Origin: Pseudomonadota bacterium
GTDB taxonomy: Bacteria; Desulfobacterota; Desulfobacteria; Desulfobacterales; RPRI01
Assembly (NCBI GenBank): GCA_018901125.1
Contig: JAHIFE010000096.1
Span: forward strand, 62,001-126,000
DNA: 64,000 nt
Direction of reading: 5' to 3'
Position 1 is the first letter of the stretch. Every line of letters starts with the position of its first letter. The position numbers were made by a program, and so were the translations under genes. Below are positions 1 through 8,438 of the stretch, piece after piece. The notes beneath the pieces are model-generated. The model was not told the origin of the DNA and did not search any database. It worked only from the letters and a program-made list of their open reading frames with translations.

Positions 1-989
1 GCTGTTTCGTATTCCGGCCGTTCGGTCTCTCCCAGAGGCCACTTGCCCGATTCCACACGATATACGGCTCCGCACTTAAGAGGGCAATTTGCGCAACCAT
101 ATTTAGCAGTCTTGTACTTGTCGTCAAATGACTGCGAACCGATCTTCTGCGCTTTCTCCTCTCCGAAATCAACAACACCCACACCTCCCCAGTTCTTCAC
201 CGGCGAGTCTCCGGAAAGTGCTGAAGCTGTTGTGGTAGCTCCTGTGCCCAGCATCTTGAATCCTGTAACATACCAGCCCATAGGGTCATCGGGAGGGTTT
301 TTTATAATCTCCATGCAGGCATTGTTCAGCTCCCTGATTCTTTCCTGGTCGGTCACAGGGATCTTTCCGGTCCCGCAAACGGCGATAGCCTTAAGCTTCT
401 TGGATCCCATCACGGCTCCTGCACCACCACGGGCTGCTGCCCGATGCCCATCGTTGATAATACAGGATATCAGCGACAGCTTTTCGCCGGCAGGACCAAT
501 AACCGCTGCACGCAGCCTGTGCTCGCCCGTCTCCTTTTCAAGGGCCTTTTGAGTCTCTTTAGAATCGAGACCCCAGAGCCGACTTGCGTCACGGAGCTCG
601 GCTTGGCCATCTTTAATCCATAGATATATTGGTTCTTGAGATACTCCAGAGACAAACACGGCATCATAGCCTGCCTTCTTTAATTCCGGCCCAAAGAAAC
701 CGCCGGAGTTGGCGTCATTAAAGCCTCCTGTTACCGGTGACTTACATACAACGGTATAGCGGCCTCCGAAAACCGCCCCTGAACCTGTAACAGGACCGGT
801 TACAAATCCCAGAATATTATCCGGGCCCAATGGATCGGTGCGGGGTTTCATCCTGTCATATAGAACCCTGGCGCCAATTCCATATCCGCCCAAGAAATTC
901 CTGGCCAGGTTCTCGCTAAGTACTTCTTCGGTAATTACGCTTGTAGTCAGATCTACAAAGAGAATTTTACCCGTATATCCACTAAACAT
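1..989 (-). CDS. Aldehyde:ferredoxin oxidoreductase family protein, N-terminal part (cut by window edge)
   Basis: The reverse strand from the ATG at 989 reads MFSGYTGKILFVDLTT and stays open to the window edge (about 329 residues; the ORF track omits it). It has the AOR N-terminal features: an FLGGYGIGAR segment, the GGAGAVMGSKKLKAIAV segment, and, near the edge, GCANCPLKCG, which gives the first three cysteines of the CxxCxxxC cubane-binding motif. Known AORs carry a tungsto- or molybdo-bispterin plus a [4Fe-4S] cluster and oxidise aldehydes or reduce acids or acyl-CoA with ferredoxin. The start is supported by an AGGAGAA box upstream. It follows the YCF48 gene by about 70 bases and is the last visible gene of envelope module 1. 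The substrate is unknown, and the C-terminal half lies outside the window. Confidence 0.9.
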   Translation of the reverse strand, partial: MFSGYTGKILFVDLTTSVITEEVLSENLARNFLGGYGIGARVLYDRMKPRTDPLGPDNILGFVTGPVTGSGAVFGGRYTVVCKSPVTGGFNDANSGGFFGPELKKAGYDAVFVSGVSQEPIYLWIKDGQAELRDASRLWGLDSKETQKALEKETGEHRLRAAVIGPAGEKLSLISCIINDGHRAAARGGAGAVMGSKKLKAIAVCGTGKIPVTDQERIRELNNACMEIIKNPPDDPMGWYVTGFKMLGTGATTTASALSGDSPVKNWGGVGVVDFGEEKAQKIGSQSFDDKYKTAKYGCANCPLKCGAVYRVESGKWPLGETERPEYET

Positions 990-1059
990 AGTGTTTTCTC
1001 CTATTCTCCTGTTTGTAAAAGTACACAATTTACATTTTCTACGAAAGCGATACCGACTC

Positions 1060-2058
1060 TTATTTTGCCGAAGGCCCGACAACCGGGATAGCACCCATCA
1101 CTTTTATCCGGTTGCCCTCGGTTATAATAGCCGCAGATCGTGTGCCTACAATAAAAGCCCTGTCGCCGCCAAGAAGCGCAGTGCCGGAAAACCAATTTAG
1201 CCTTACCTCCAGTGACACGGGAACAGTACTCCAGGTCTTGCCACCGTTATTGGTTACCATAATCGTACCACGGTCACCGGCCGCTATTCCGTGATTCTGG
1301 GACAATTTAACATCATAAAGGGCCTGCTGCTCTGTCGTTTCGCCGGTATTGGCTTTAATAGGCTGCCAGGTAAGACCTCCATCGTCTGTTATCAGCATAA
1401 TACCGCTCAAACCAACGGCTACCCCATGCTTGTTTGAAGAAAAGGATATTCCAAAAAGGGTCGTTTCAGTACCTGAGTTCTGAAGAGTCCAGGTCTTACC
1501 ACCATCTGTCGTATGCAGTATTTTCCCAAATTCCGCACCCATCCATCCTTCCTCTTCTCCCTTAAAGTCTATAGCGTATATGATCATATCCTCTGTATAG
1601 CTCCTGTCCTCCCAGGTCTTGCCGCCGTCTTGTGTATAGAAAATAGCTCCCCAATCCCCTGATGTCCAGCATTTTTGAGGGCTGATAGCCTTAACGGCAA
1701 GCAGTTGCTTTTTTTTGGGAGCCTTCTGTTCCTCCCAGGTTTTGCCGCCGTCAACAGTATGAAATATTGCCCCGGATTTTCCCACAACCCAGCCTGTTTT
1801 GGAATCGCAGAAAGAAATGGACAGGAGAAGAGTTTCCGTTCCTATGGTTTGTCTTTCCCACTTCATTCCGCCATCTGTAGTGTGATACACAGAGCCCCTG
1901 GCTCCTGCGGCCCATCCCTCCTCACCGACAAAACATACTGAATAAAGGTGATCACCATGGACTTGCTTTTCTTCCGTAGCATAAACCGAACTGCCGGTGA
2001 GAATCAGCAACACTGATAACAATGCTAATATAATAAAAGGGATTCTTTTCTGTTTCAT
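1060..2058 (-). CDS. Exported YCF48/HCF136-like beta-propeller protein (module 1)
   Basis: A 332-residue protein with a signal peptide (MKQKRIPFIILALLSVLLIL...VYA), followed by about seven repeats of the type GWxxGxxGxIxHTxDGGKTW. These are the BNR/Asp-box-like blades of the YCF48 (photosystem II assembly factor-like) propeller. I chose the ATG at 2058 rather than 2082 because GAGGAAAAAG precedes it and the paralogue at 33717 has the same arrangement. The known plant and cyanobacterial homologues are assembly factors. In proteobacteria such proteins are often found next to RND/MMPL genes, as here, where the gene follows the RND gene. Likely periplasmic or surface-exposed. A role in docking or stabilising the RND partner is inference. 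Confidence 0.88.
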   Translation of the reverse strand: MKQKRIPFIILALLSVLLILTGSSVYATEEKQVHGDHLYSVCFVGEEGWAAGARGSVYHTTDGGMKWERQTIGTETLLLSISFCDSKTGWVVGKSGAIFHTVDGGKTWEEQKAPKKKQLLAVKAISPQKCWTSGDWGAIFYTQDGGKTWEDRSYTEDMIIYAIDFKGEEEGWMGAEFGKILHTTDGGKTWTLQNSGTETTLFGISFSSNKHGVAVGLSGIMLITDDGGLTWQPIKANTGETTEQQALYDVKLSQNHGIAAGDRGTIMVTNNGGKTWSTVPVSLEVRLNWFSGTALLGGDRAFIVGTRSAAIITEGNRIKVMGAIPVVGPSAK

Positions 2059-2196
2059 CTTTTTCCTCGCCACCCTCTTCATGATTATTTTATTCTATAG
2101 TTTCAGACCTGCTCTGTTTGAGTTGCTTGGGGATAGATTCTATAACTGTCCGTTACAAAACAAAGATCATCCACCAAATAGCATAGATTATTTCTC

Positions 2197-4608
2197 TCAA
2201 GCCCTATATTTATGTAAAATCTTTTCCGGACCGATGATAGAAACCAAAGCCGGCAAAACCGTGAGAGCCCCCACCATGTTGGCAACCAGAAGAAAGGCCA
2301 GCAACAGTGCCATTTCAGCCTGAAATTTGAAGCTGGCAAAAACAAAAAATATAACCGATACCACCAGTGTTGTGGAAGTAAATATAATGGCTTTTCCCGT
2401 CGTTGTAATAGCCATATAGCGGGCTTTTCTGTAGTCGCCCTGGCTGAACTGATACTCTTCCGCCAGCCGGCTTAAGATATAAATGCCGTAGTCTACACCT
2501 ATACCTACGCCCACCGATGCCACCGGCAGCGAATTGATGTTCAAATCGATTCCCATCGTCAGCATCAAAAGATCGCTCAGTACCTGGGACACCAACAGTG
2601 GTATAAAAAGCACCACCGCCCCCCACCAGGTTCTGTAAGCAATTGTGCAGAACAGAAAAGTGGCGCCAAAGATAAGGCCCATGTTAATCCAGTAGGACCA
2701 TTCAACCTCCTCATTTACGGCAGCAAGAATTCCCAGGATGCCGCCCGCCAGATGGAAGGTCACCTGCTTTGCCGGATTATTCCTGATATATTCTTTAAGA
2801 GACGCAATGGCGTTTTTTATTGACGTATTGTTATAATCACGGAAGTAAAGAGTTACCGTCGCATTGGTATTCTCTGCTGCTACGTAACGGTCCATCTCGC
2901 TGCCACTTGTAGAACCGGCGATCAAACGCAATACCTGTTCCACATCCCCCGATTTTTCCGGCAACATAGCCCACTTGGGGTTTCCTTCGTGAAACATCCT
3001 GAAAACTGTTTTAATCATGTCGCTGATGGTAACGGCACCTCCAACGGAGGGTATGTGATTGGTGGCGTATCTTCCCATATCATCGATGAGTCTTACTGTT
3101 TCTTCATCCGCGATCGCTCCTTCCTTTTTGCCTTCGGCGACAACAATAAGCTGGCTGGAGCCGATAAATTCCTTGTTTATAAGATCGCCTGCAATATTAT
3201 AGGGATGATCATCATACAAGATAGCCTTACCGGCGCTGGTATCACCCACCTTCAAATATTTTTGTGTAACATAGCCGCCTCCAAAGATAATCAAAACAAC
3301 CAGTGCCAGGACAATCCACTTTCTGCCCCCCTGGGACAGAGCAATCAAGAATTCCCCTAACTTCACATATATTTTATCACCTGGACGGGCGGTAATGCTT
3401 TTAATTCTTTCTCTGGCCTCATCTGTACTCAGACCGGCCAGCTGGCCTTTCTTTAAATGTTTTGCCCGCGGCGGAGGTAAAAGCGATACCAGCACGGGGT
3501 GCATTACAATTGAGCTGACATAGATAGAGATGATCCAGAAACTACCGTAGATGGCAAGATTACGCATAAGCGGGATACTGGCCACGGCGATGGTTAATAC
3601 CCCCAGGCCATCGGTGATCAGTCCCAAAATGCCGGGCTTGTATAAATAGCCGTAAGCGTTGATAATAGCCTCCTTCTGTTCCCCAACGGCAGCATATTCC
3701 TCATGGTACCGTTCCATGGACTGGACGGAATGGCTCAAGGCCCTGGCTGATAAAAGCAGCGGTACCACCAATACCAGAGGGTCAACACTTATATTCAGGG
3801 CAGCGGCAAATCCCAGGCCCCATATAGCGCTTACCAGCGCTGAAATCATTGGAATGAAGATCCCCATAAAACTTCTAAAATACCACCAGAGCAAAATAAG
3901 CATAACTACCCCGGTTACGATGAAAACATTGTATAGCTGGGGGGTATAGTGAGCTATCCATGCATAAAGCATCGGGTAACCGGTAATGTAAAGGGTGTTG
4001 TTATCATCGTCTGCTTCCGACTTGATCTTCTTCATTTCCTTGAAAAGATTATCAAGATCCAGGCCCTCTTCCCAAAACCCTGCGGATATCAAAGCTGCTT
4101 TATCATCGAGGGAGACATACATACCACGCACCCCCTCGTTGCTATAGACCTTTTCCTTTAAAATTCTCATTTCCTCCGGAGTCTTGAGCGCACCCTTCAC
4201 TATAGGCTCGATATTGATTCCCCCGGCCCCCACACCGTAATTCTTGAGCCGGGGATGGGTCAGGGAGATAATCTGCAGATTATCCACCCCTTTGACAGCC
4301 ATAATTTGTTTAGTGATCCGATCCACCTTCTCAATAGTTTTCACATTGTAGATGTCACCGTTTTTTACAACTAATGCCATTGTCATTACGTTCGCCGTAC
4401 CGAACATGCTGCGATATTGCTTATAAAGCTGGATATACTCATGTTTTGGAGGATAGAGATCAAAAAAATCAGTGTGGACTCTCAGACTGAAGCACTTGTA
4501 ACCGAAAAACAGGGTTCCTAAAACAATCAGCGTCAGCATCAGGATAGGACGACCCACATGAAATTCGACCAATTTTAACCAAATTGTCTTTTTGTGTTCG
4601 CTTGTCAT
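2197..4608 (-). CDS. RND superfamily (MMPL-type) transporter (module 1)
   Basis: An 803-residue inner-membrane protein with the duplicated RND layout: TM1 near residues 20-42, a periplasmic loop to about 215, a block of five TMs (about 220-400), a second half starting with TM7 (about 430), another loop, and a final TM block. The TM10 segment GVGIGVDYGIYILSR has the Asp-Tyr pair typical of MMPL proton relays. The equivalent TM4 segment, LLLSARALSHSVQSMERYHEE, lacks the acidic residue. The ORF track start is a TTG; the adjacent ATG at 4608, preceded by GAGGAG, is the better start. Related proteins (MMPL, HpnN) move lipids or other hydrophobic molecules. Its place between DUF1329 and YCF48 genes is repeated in modules 2 and partly 3. 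The substrate is unknown. Confidence 0.9.
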   Translation of the reverse strand: MTSEHKKTIWLKLVEFHVGRPILMLTLIVLGTLFFGYKCFSLRVHTDFFDLYPPKHEYIQLYKQYRSMFGTANVMTMALVVKNGDIYNVKTIEKVDRITKQIMAVKGVDNLQIISLTHPRLKNYGVGAGGINIEPIVKGALKTPEEMRILKEKVYSNEGVRGMYVSLDDKAALISAGFWEEGLDLDNLFKEMKKIKSEADDDNNTLYITGYPMLYAWIAHYTPQLYNVFIVTGVVMLILLWWYFRSFMGIFIPMISALVSAIWGLGFAAALNISVDPLVLVVPLLLSARALSHSVQSMERYHEEYAAVGEQKEAIINAYGYLYKPGILGLITDGLGVLTIAVASIPLMRNLAIYGSFWIISIYVSSIVMHPVLVSLLPPPRAKHLKKGQLAGLSTDEARERIKSITARPGDKIYVKLGEFLIALSQGGRKWIVLALVVLIIFGGGYVTQKYLKVGDTSAGKAILYDDHPYNIAGDLINKEFIGSSQLIVVAEGKKEGAIADEETVRLIDDMGRYATNHIPSVGGAVTISDMIKTVFRMFHEGNPKWAMLPEKSGDVEQVLRLIAGSTSGSEMDRYVAAENTNATVTLYFRDYNNTSIKNAIASLKEYIRNNPAKQVTFHLAGGILGILAAVNEEVEWSYWINMGLIFGATFLFCTIAYRTWWGAVVLFIPLLVSQVLSDLLMLTMGIDLNINSLPVASVGVGIGVDYGIYILSRLAEEYQFSQGDYRKARYMAITTTGKAIIFTSTTLVVSVIFFVFASFKFQAEMALLLAFLLVANMVGALTVLPALVSIIGPEKILHKYRA

Positions 4609-4726
4609 CAATTACTCCTCACAATTATTAATTGTGTCTTCACCTTTAATGTTCTCAAAATAGAGCCAAACCCTTTAAGCGCCTCGCAACAACGGGAAAA
4701 ATGTTTTGTAATTTTTGCTCATTATT

Positions 4727-4779
4727 CGGGGACTAATTCCATATATTTCATATCGTTGAAACAATGAAACCAGTCCCCG
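4727..4779. repeat. Inverted repeat between the DUF1329 and RND genes (module 1)
   Basis: CGGGGACT and AGTCCCCG form a perfect 8-bp stem around a loop of about 37 bases. It lies just downstream of the DUF1329 stop and upstream of the RND start. No clear T-run follows, so it may be an mRNA stability or partial-termination element rather than a full terminator. Module 2 has a stronger hairpin at the same place (19642-19703). Confidence 0.5.
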
Positions 4780-4836
4780 CAAAAATCGCCCCATATTAAT
4801 CCTATCCTTAAAATCATCACGGAGATTGCCTGCCTT

Positions 4837-6162
4837 TTACTTGGACAGGGCCATTAAATTACTTTTCGTATAAAAATCCATTGGCATCCTGGAAAGTGGC
4901 ATATACATCGCGAATTTATCGCCAGGCGCATTAATGTGAACAGTTACTGTGGCATGGCGGGCCTTCTCGTCAATTTGTGTCTGGTCATTCATTACCCCTA
5001 CATTATTATCACCGTCCGGGGCTTCGTTATAATCTCCGATGTTAAATGTCCAAGTGCGGAATTCCCCGGCTTTAGTATCTATTTCCTTCATCCAGATCTC
5101 GCCGGTCTCCTTATCCACCCAATTTCTGTGCAAACCCCAGGCATAATATTCGTCTTTTGGCTTCTGTTCAATTATCCAGCATTTCCTGGGAGTCCAGATT
5201 CCACTGGTAAGCGCCCACTTGACGCCCTTCCAGCCTGGAGTTTCGTAGCCATATTTATTCGTTGTTGCGTGCAGAAAGAGTGTTCCATCGGGATCTTTCT
5301 TGACCATTGTCTTATCGGAACCGGCAAAAGGGACAAGAATCGTCTGCTCACCTATAAGTTTCCATGTCATCGTTCTGTTCTTCCCACCCCACAAGAAGGT
5401 CAGATCCTGCCAGCCATCAGATCCCATCCAGGGGTCGGACCTGCTCACGCCTGAGGTTTGCCGAATCCGGCGGATGACAGGTACATAAGCCATCTGAACC
5501 ATATCGCGTTTATCCATATAGTCCCAATCCAGCTGATTGGTGTTTCGCATACTGTAAGGTTCAAGTATTATACCGAATTCGGCATAAGACCAATGATCGG
5601 TATTTTGGCTCTCCGGCACCGCCTGCCACGGCGGCCTTCCCTGTATACCCATGAGACGCGAATCCGACAGTATATAGCGATGGATGCCCTTTTCTTCGCT
5701 TACCCATTGAATGCGTTGCAGATAATGATATCCTCCTATTCTGCCTTTGTTAAAATAGACATTCCACATTATCTTATCTGCAACCTTTGGATCCTTGGGA
5801 TCAATATTGGGAAAAGGAAATCCATAAATATGGTACATTGGGATCTTTCCTGTTTTGTCAACCAAATCACCTTCGGCGTTTATATCAAATTTTCCTGCGT
5901 TTTTCTTACCCGCCTCCAGGAACGTATCCCATTGCTTGTACTCAAAGCTTAATTTCCCGGTGTTGAGAATGTAATCGCCCCTTTCCACAGCCCGGTAAAG
6001 GGCAGGCATGAGCAAGTCCTTGTATTGCGCAACATTGCTCTTATCTATCGTTTTGCCGATTTCCCCGGCCGCCGTGGCAGAACTGACTCCACACACCATA
6101 ATCAGCATCGCAAACAAAAACCGGACCCACCAATCTGAAAATCTTATTGTTTTAGTTCTCAC
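4837..6162 (-). CDS. DUF1329 family exported protein (module 1)
   Basis: A protein of about 441 residues with a signal peptide (RFLFAMLIMVCGVSSATAAGE), then the conserved DUF1329 features seen in all three copies: DxSNxxQYKDLLxPALYRAVERGDxxL, RPPWQ/RPPGQ, YVPxIRRxRQxSGVxRSDPxxGSDxWQDL and PRKCWIIEQxPKDxYYAWGLHxNWxDKET. The ORF track begins at 6234, but the GTG at 6162 follows a perfect AGGAGG box and matches the GTG start of the module 2 paralogue. DUF1329 proteins are of unknown function. They are often encoded beside DUF1302 proteins and have been suggested to have a LolA/LolB-like fold, which would suit a periplasmic carrier of a lipid-like molecule (inference). It lies 65 bases after the DUF1302 gene. 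Confidence 0.9.
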   Translation of the reverse strand: MRTKTIRFSDWWVRFLFAMLIMVCGVSSATAAGEIGKTIDKSNVAQYKDLLMPALYRAVERGDYILNTGKLSFEYKQWDTFLEAGKKNAGKFDINAEGDLVDKTGKIPMYHIYGFPFPNIDPKDPKVADKIMWNVYFNKGRIGGYHYLQRIQWVSEEKGIHRYILSDSRLMGIQGRPPWQAVPESQNTDHWSYAEFGIILEPYSMRNTNQLDWDYMDKRDMVQMAYVPVIRRIRQTSGVSRSDPWMGSDGWQDLTFLWGGKNRTMTWKLIGEQTILVPFAGSDKTMVKKDPDGTLFLHATTNKYGYETPGWKGVKWALTSGIWTPRKCWIIEQKPKDEYYAWGLHRNWVDKETGEIWMKEIDTKAGEFRTWTFNIGDYNEAPDGDNNVGVMNDQTQIDEKARHATVTVHINAPGDKFAMYMPLSRMPMDFYTKSNLMALSK

Positions 6163-6227
6163 TTTTTCCTCCTTATAGCTATCGCAAGAATAAAATAAGC
6201 CGCTTGTTATTTTTGTTCTGCTCATGC

Positions 6228-7760
6228 TCACCATTCGTAACCCATTTTAAAGGTTGCCTCACTCGTATTCACAAGTCCCGCAAAGCCTGACTTGGCAGTC
6301 TTATCCCCTAAAAAGGCGTGCAAGCCCAGGCTTGAATACATATGGGGGGATATTTGCCAGGATACGACAGGATGGATATAACCCGAACCTCCCCCTGCCC
6401 CGGGCCCTCCCGGAGTATAAGCAGCAGCAATCACCGGAGTAATTCTACCCTCAAACCAACTCCAATTCATGGTAAATCCGATTATGTCCATATTCCTCAC
6501 CGGACTCCCCGCTTTAGCAAATTCAGGATGATTTAAAACAGATTCCCAACTATTAATTTTCTGATGTGTCCATTCCAGGGAGAAACCAATCGGTTCATGA
6601 CTGGTAATCCATCGCACATAAATATTTTTGTCAATCGCAAGCATATACTGAGTTACCGGTTTAAGGCGAAACGTATATGCTTTTACTCCAACTATATCAG
6701 GCGCAAGAGGAGAGAGAGAAACCGGCTGCGCCGAATGCTGCGCAATCTCGCCTCTCAGAACTAGATCCAACGGTGAAACCTGGTAGCTGAAATATGCGCC
6801 GTAAACATCCTGGGACGGATGAGTGAGAAAAGCCGTTCCAGTGGCTAAATTTATTACGGTACCGGGATCATTGTTAACATCCCGGTAATATGCCGCGGAC
6901 ATACTGAGCAGACCGACATCCAATGATACCTTTGCACCATACTCCTGCTTGTTTGTAGGCACATCCTGCCGGACATTCATTCCTCTCAGAGCGGCGAATG
7001 GTAATATGGAAACATAAGGCGCGTTCATGCCTGCCGTGGGGTTACCGGCAACACTGTCCAGCGGTCCAAACTGAGAAGGACGTATATCAGGAACCCATAA
7101 CAAATCAAAATTAAGTCTGAAACCATGCGCAGGAGGTATACTGTAGTTCAGGCGCGCCATCCAGAGAGGAATCTTGACATCATCAGGATTCTGAAAAAAT
7201 AACTGATAGGATTGGTCCTTGGGATTAATAACGTCCAGAAGAGTGGCGTTAGGTGAAGATTCACCCCAGGAGACTAGCTGCCTTCCGGGCCGGAAGAAAG
7301 CACTGCCCAGTGATCCCCCATAATTGAAATCAATAAACGCCTCGCGCAAATCACTTTCGAATCTGATGTCTCTTAAACCATAATCAAATCTTGAAGCACC
7401 CATGCTATCCCTGATATCACCATATTTATTGGCCCGAAAATCAAAGATCGAATCATAAGCCCCCCGATAGGTCAGTTGTAGCTTCGACAGCCCGAAATCT
7501 CCCCATTTTAAATCAGGGTCAACTGAAATGTCGAATTTTAAAGTATTTCTCTGCTGAACTCCGTTCAGATGGTCTAAAAAACCATACTGAACACCATTTT
7601 GATCACGCATAACCAAGTTTGATTCAAAATAACCGTGAAAGCCAACAGTTGCATTACCCCCACTCTCCGCATATACTTCGGCGGTAAATAACCCCAATAT
7701 GGCTGCAACAACGAAAATGTACAGCCATTCTTTTCTTCTTGTTCTTCCTTTACTTCTCAT
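6228..7760 (-). CDS. DUF1302 family outer-membrane beta-barrel protein (module 1)
   Basis: A 510-residue protein with a signal peptide (WLYIFVVAAILGLFTAEVYA), then many alternating aromatic/polar strands and a C-terminus ending KMGYEW. A terminal aromatic residue is the usual outer-membrane barrel insertion signal. Conserved DUF1302 stretches include FHGYFESNLVMRDxNGxQYGF, VQQRNTLKFDI, FFRPGRQLVSWGE and DLLWVPDIRPxQFGP, all shared with the copies at 21154 and 32172. The ATG follows GGAGG. It is the first gene of module 1, transcribed away from the regulator at 8439, with an inverted repeat just upstream. The likely role is passage of a hydrophobic substrate across the outer membrane (inference from the fold and neighbours). 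Confidence 0.9.
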   Translation of the reverse strand: MRSKGRTRRKEWLYIFVVAAILGLFTAEVYAESGGNATVGFHGYFESNLVMRDQNGVQYGFLDHLNGVQQRNTLKFDISVDPDLKWGDFGLSKLQLTYRGAYDSIFDFRANKYGDIRDSMGASRFDYGLRDIRFESDLREAFIDFNYGGSLGSAFFRPGRQLVSWGESSPNATLLDVINPKDQSYQLFFQNPDDVKIPLWMARLNYSIPPAHGFRLNFDLLWVPDIRPSQFGPLDSVAGNPTAGMNAPYVSILPFAALRGMNVRQDVPTNKQEYGAKVSLDVGLLSMSAAYYRDVNNDPGTVINLATGTAFLTHPSQDVYGAYFSYQVSPLDLVLRGEIAQHSAQPVSLSPLAPDIVGVKAYTFRLKPVTQYMLAIDKNIYVRWITSHEPIGFSLEWTHQKINSWESVLNHPEFAKAGSPVRNMDIIGFTMNWSWFEGRITPVIAAAYTPGGPGAGGGSGYIHPVVSWQISPHMYSSLGLHAFLGDKTAKSGFAGLVNTSEATFKMGYEW

Positions 7761-7780
7761 AACCCTGCCTCCTTTTTCGC

Positions 7781-7812
7781 TTTGTATAGTGTCTTGATAA
7801 CAACTTTACAAA
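7781..7812. promoter_or_regulatory. Inverted repeat upstream of the module 1 DUF1302 gene
   Basis: TTTGTA at 7781 and TACAAA at 7812 form an inverted repeat a short distance before the DUF1302 start. The surrounding sequence (CCTCCTTTT...TGTA...ATAACAA.CTTACAAAT) resembles two tandem copies in front of the module 2 DUF1302 gene. It may be an operator or leader hairpin. Confidence 0.45.
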
Positions 7813-8017
7813 TACCAACTCCTATTTCTCTGTTTTTCCCTCCTTTATAGTATTTTGCTGCACGGATGAAACTCTTGCCGCCTTCCCATCAAAACCATTA
7901 ACCGCACACTCCTCTGTAGTTTCTATAAAACACTTCCGATACAGTAATTATTTATTCCCGATGGTTATAAGCGCAGATTGGCAAAACACAACCATGAACC
8001 AAGTAATAGAATATATA

Positions 8018-8090
8018 TCTAAGTCGCCCTTGACGCCTAAGAACTATGCCTATGGGAAAAGCCAAAAATAAAGAGATGTGCTGGAACTGT
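8018..8090. promoter_or_regulatory. Conserved non-coding element in the divergent region of module 1
   Basis: This stretch of the 678-base gap aligns well with 24193-24272 in module 2. The shared pattern is ATCTA.GT..CCCTTG.C.C.TA.GAACT.TG.CTA.GG.AAA.CC followed by an A-rich tract. It carries no convincing ORF. The position between a DUF1302/AveC operon and a divergent regulator suggests a shared control element or leader RNA. The direction is unknown. Confidence 0.45.
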
Positions 8091-8100
8091 CCAAGGACAG
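8087..8100. promoter_or_regulatory. Palindrome CTGTCCAAGGACAG
   Basis: A perfect 6-2-6 palindrome next to the conserved element in the 7761-8438 intergenic region. It has the size of a dimeric regulator site, but no other copy was noticed upstream of modules 2 or 3, so the role is uncertain. Confidence 0.3.
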
Positions 8101-8243
8101 AACTCTATTGAACCGGATACAGCGTTTTAATGTTCTGGCCATTTTATATAATATAAGTGTTATTTATTATTAATAATTATTTAAAACAGGCCGGTTTTTC
8201 CCTATGTCAGTGTTGCAAATCTTTATGATATTTGTTATCAAGT

Positions 8244-8267
8244 GAGCCACTTTCAAAACGTTTCAGT
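8244..8267. repeat. Solo end of the 142-base repeat element
   Basis: GAGCCACTTTCAAAACGTTTCAGT is identical to the left end of the repeats at 10029 and 47395, but the rest of the element is missing. It sits shortly upstream of the regulator 1 promoter, so it is a relic end of the mobile repeat or an abandoned insertion. Confidence 0.6.
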
Positions 8268-8298
8268 ACCGAGAAATGCTGCTTTCTTACCATAATTC

Positions 8299-8326
8299 TT
8301 GACAAAACAATTTGATAGTATAAGAT
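8299..8326 (+). promoter_or_regulatory. Candidate sigma-70 promoter of regulator 1
   Basis: TTGACA at 8299-8304 is followed by TATAAG (14-base spacer) or TAAGAT at 8321 (16-base spacer). It lies about 110 bases before the regulator start. Regulators 2 and 3 also have TTGACA-led promoters. Confidence 0.4.
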
Positions 8327-8438
8327 TTAGAATATTGAGAATTAATATCCTGTCCATAATGTAGCGAGAGAAAAAACCTCCACTTGTTTCCTGTAATTAT
8401 ATTTTTCAAGATTAATTGAAGGAGACTATAAATCTACA

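Noticed and set aside
43-552. 169-residue plus-strand ORF
   Set aside because: Antisense to the AOR at the left edge, which has clear AOR motifs on the minus strand.
1060-2058. Regular repeats of about 130 bases that could be taken for a tandem DNA repeat or CRISPR
   Set aside because: They are the codon pattern of the propeller blades (GGKTW-type repeats) inside a coding gene, with no spacer-repeat structure.
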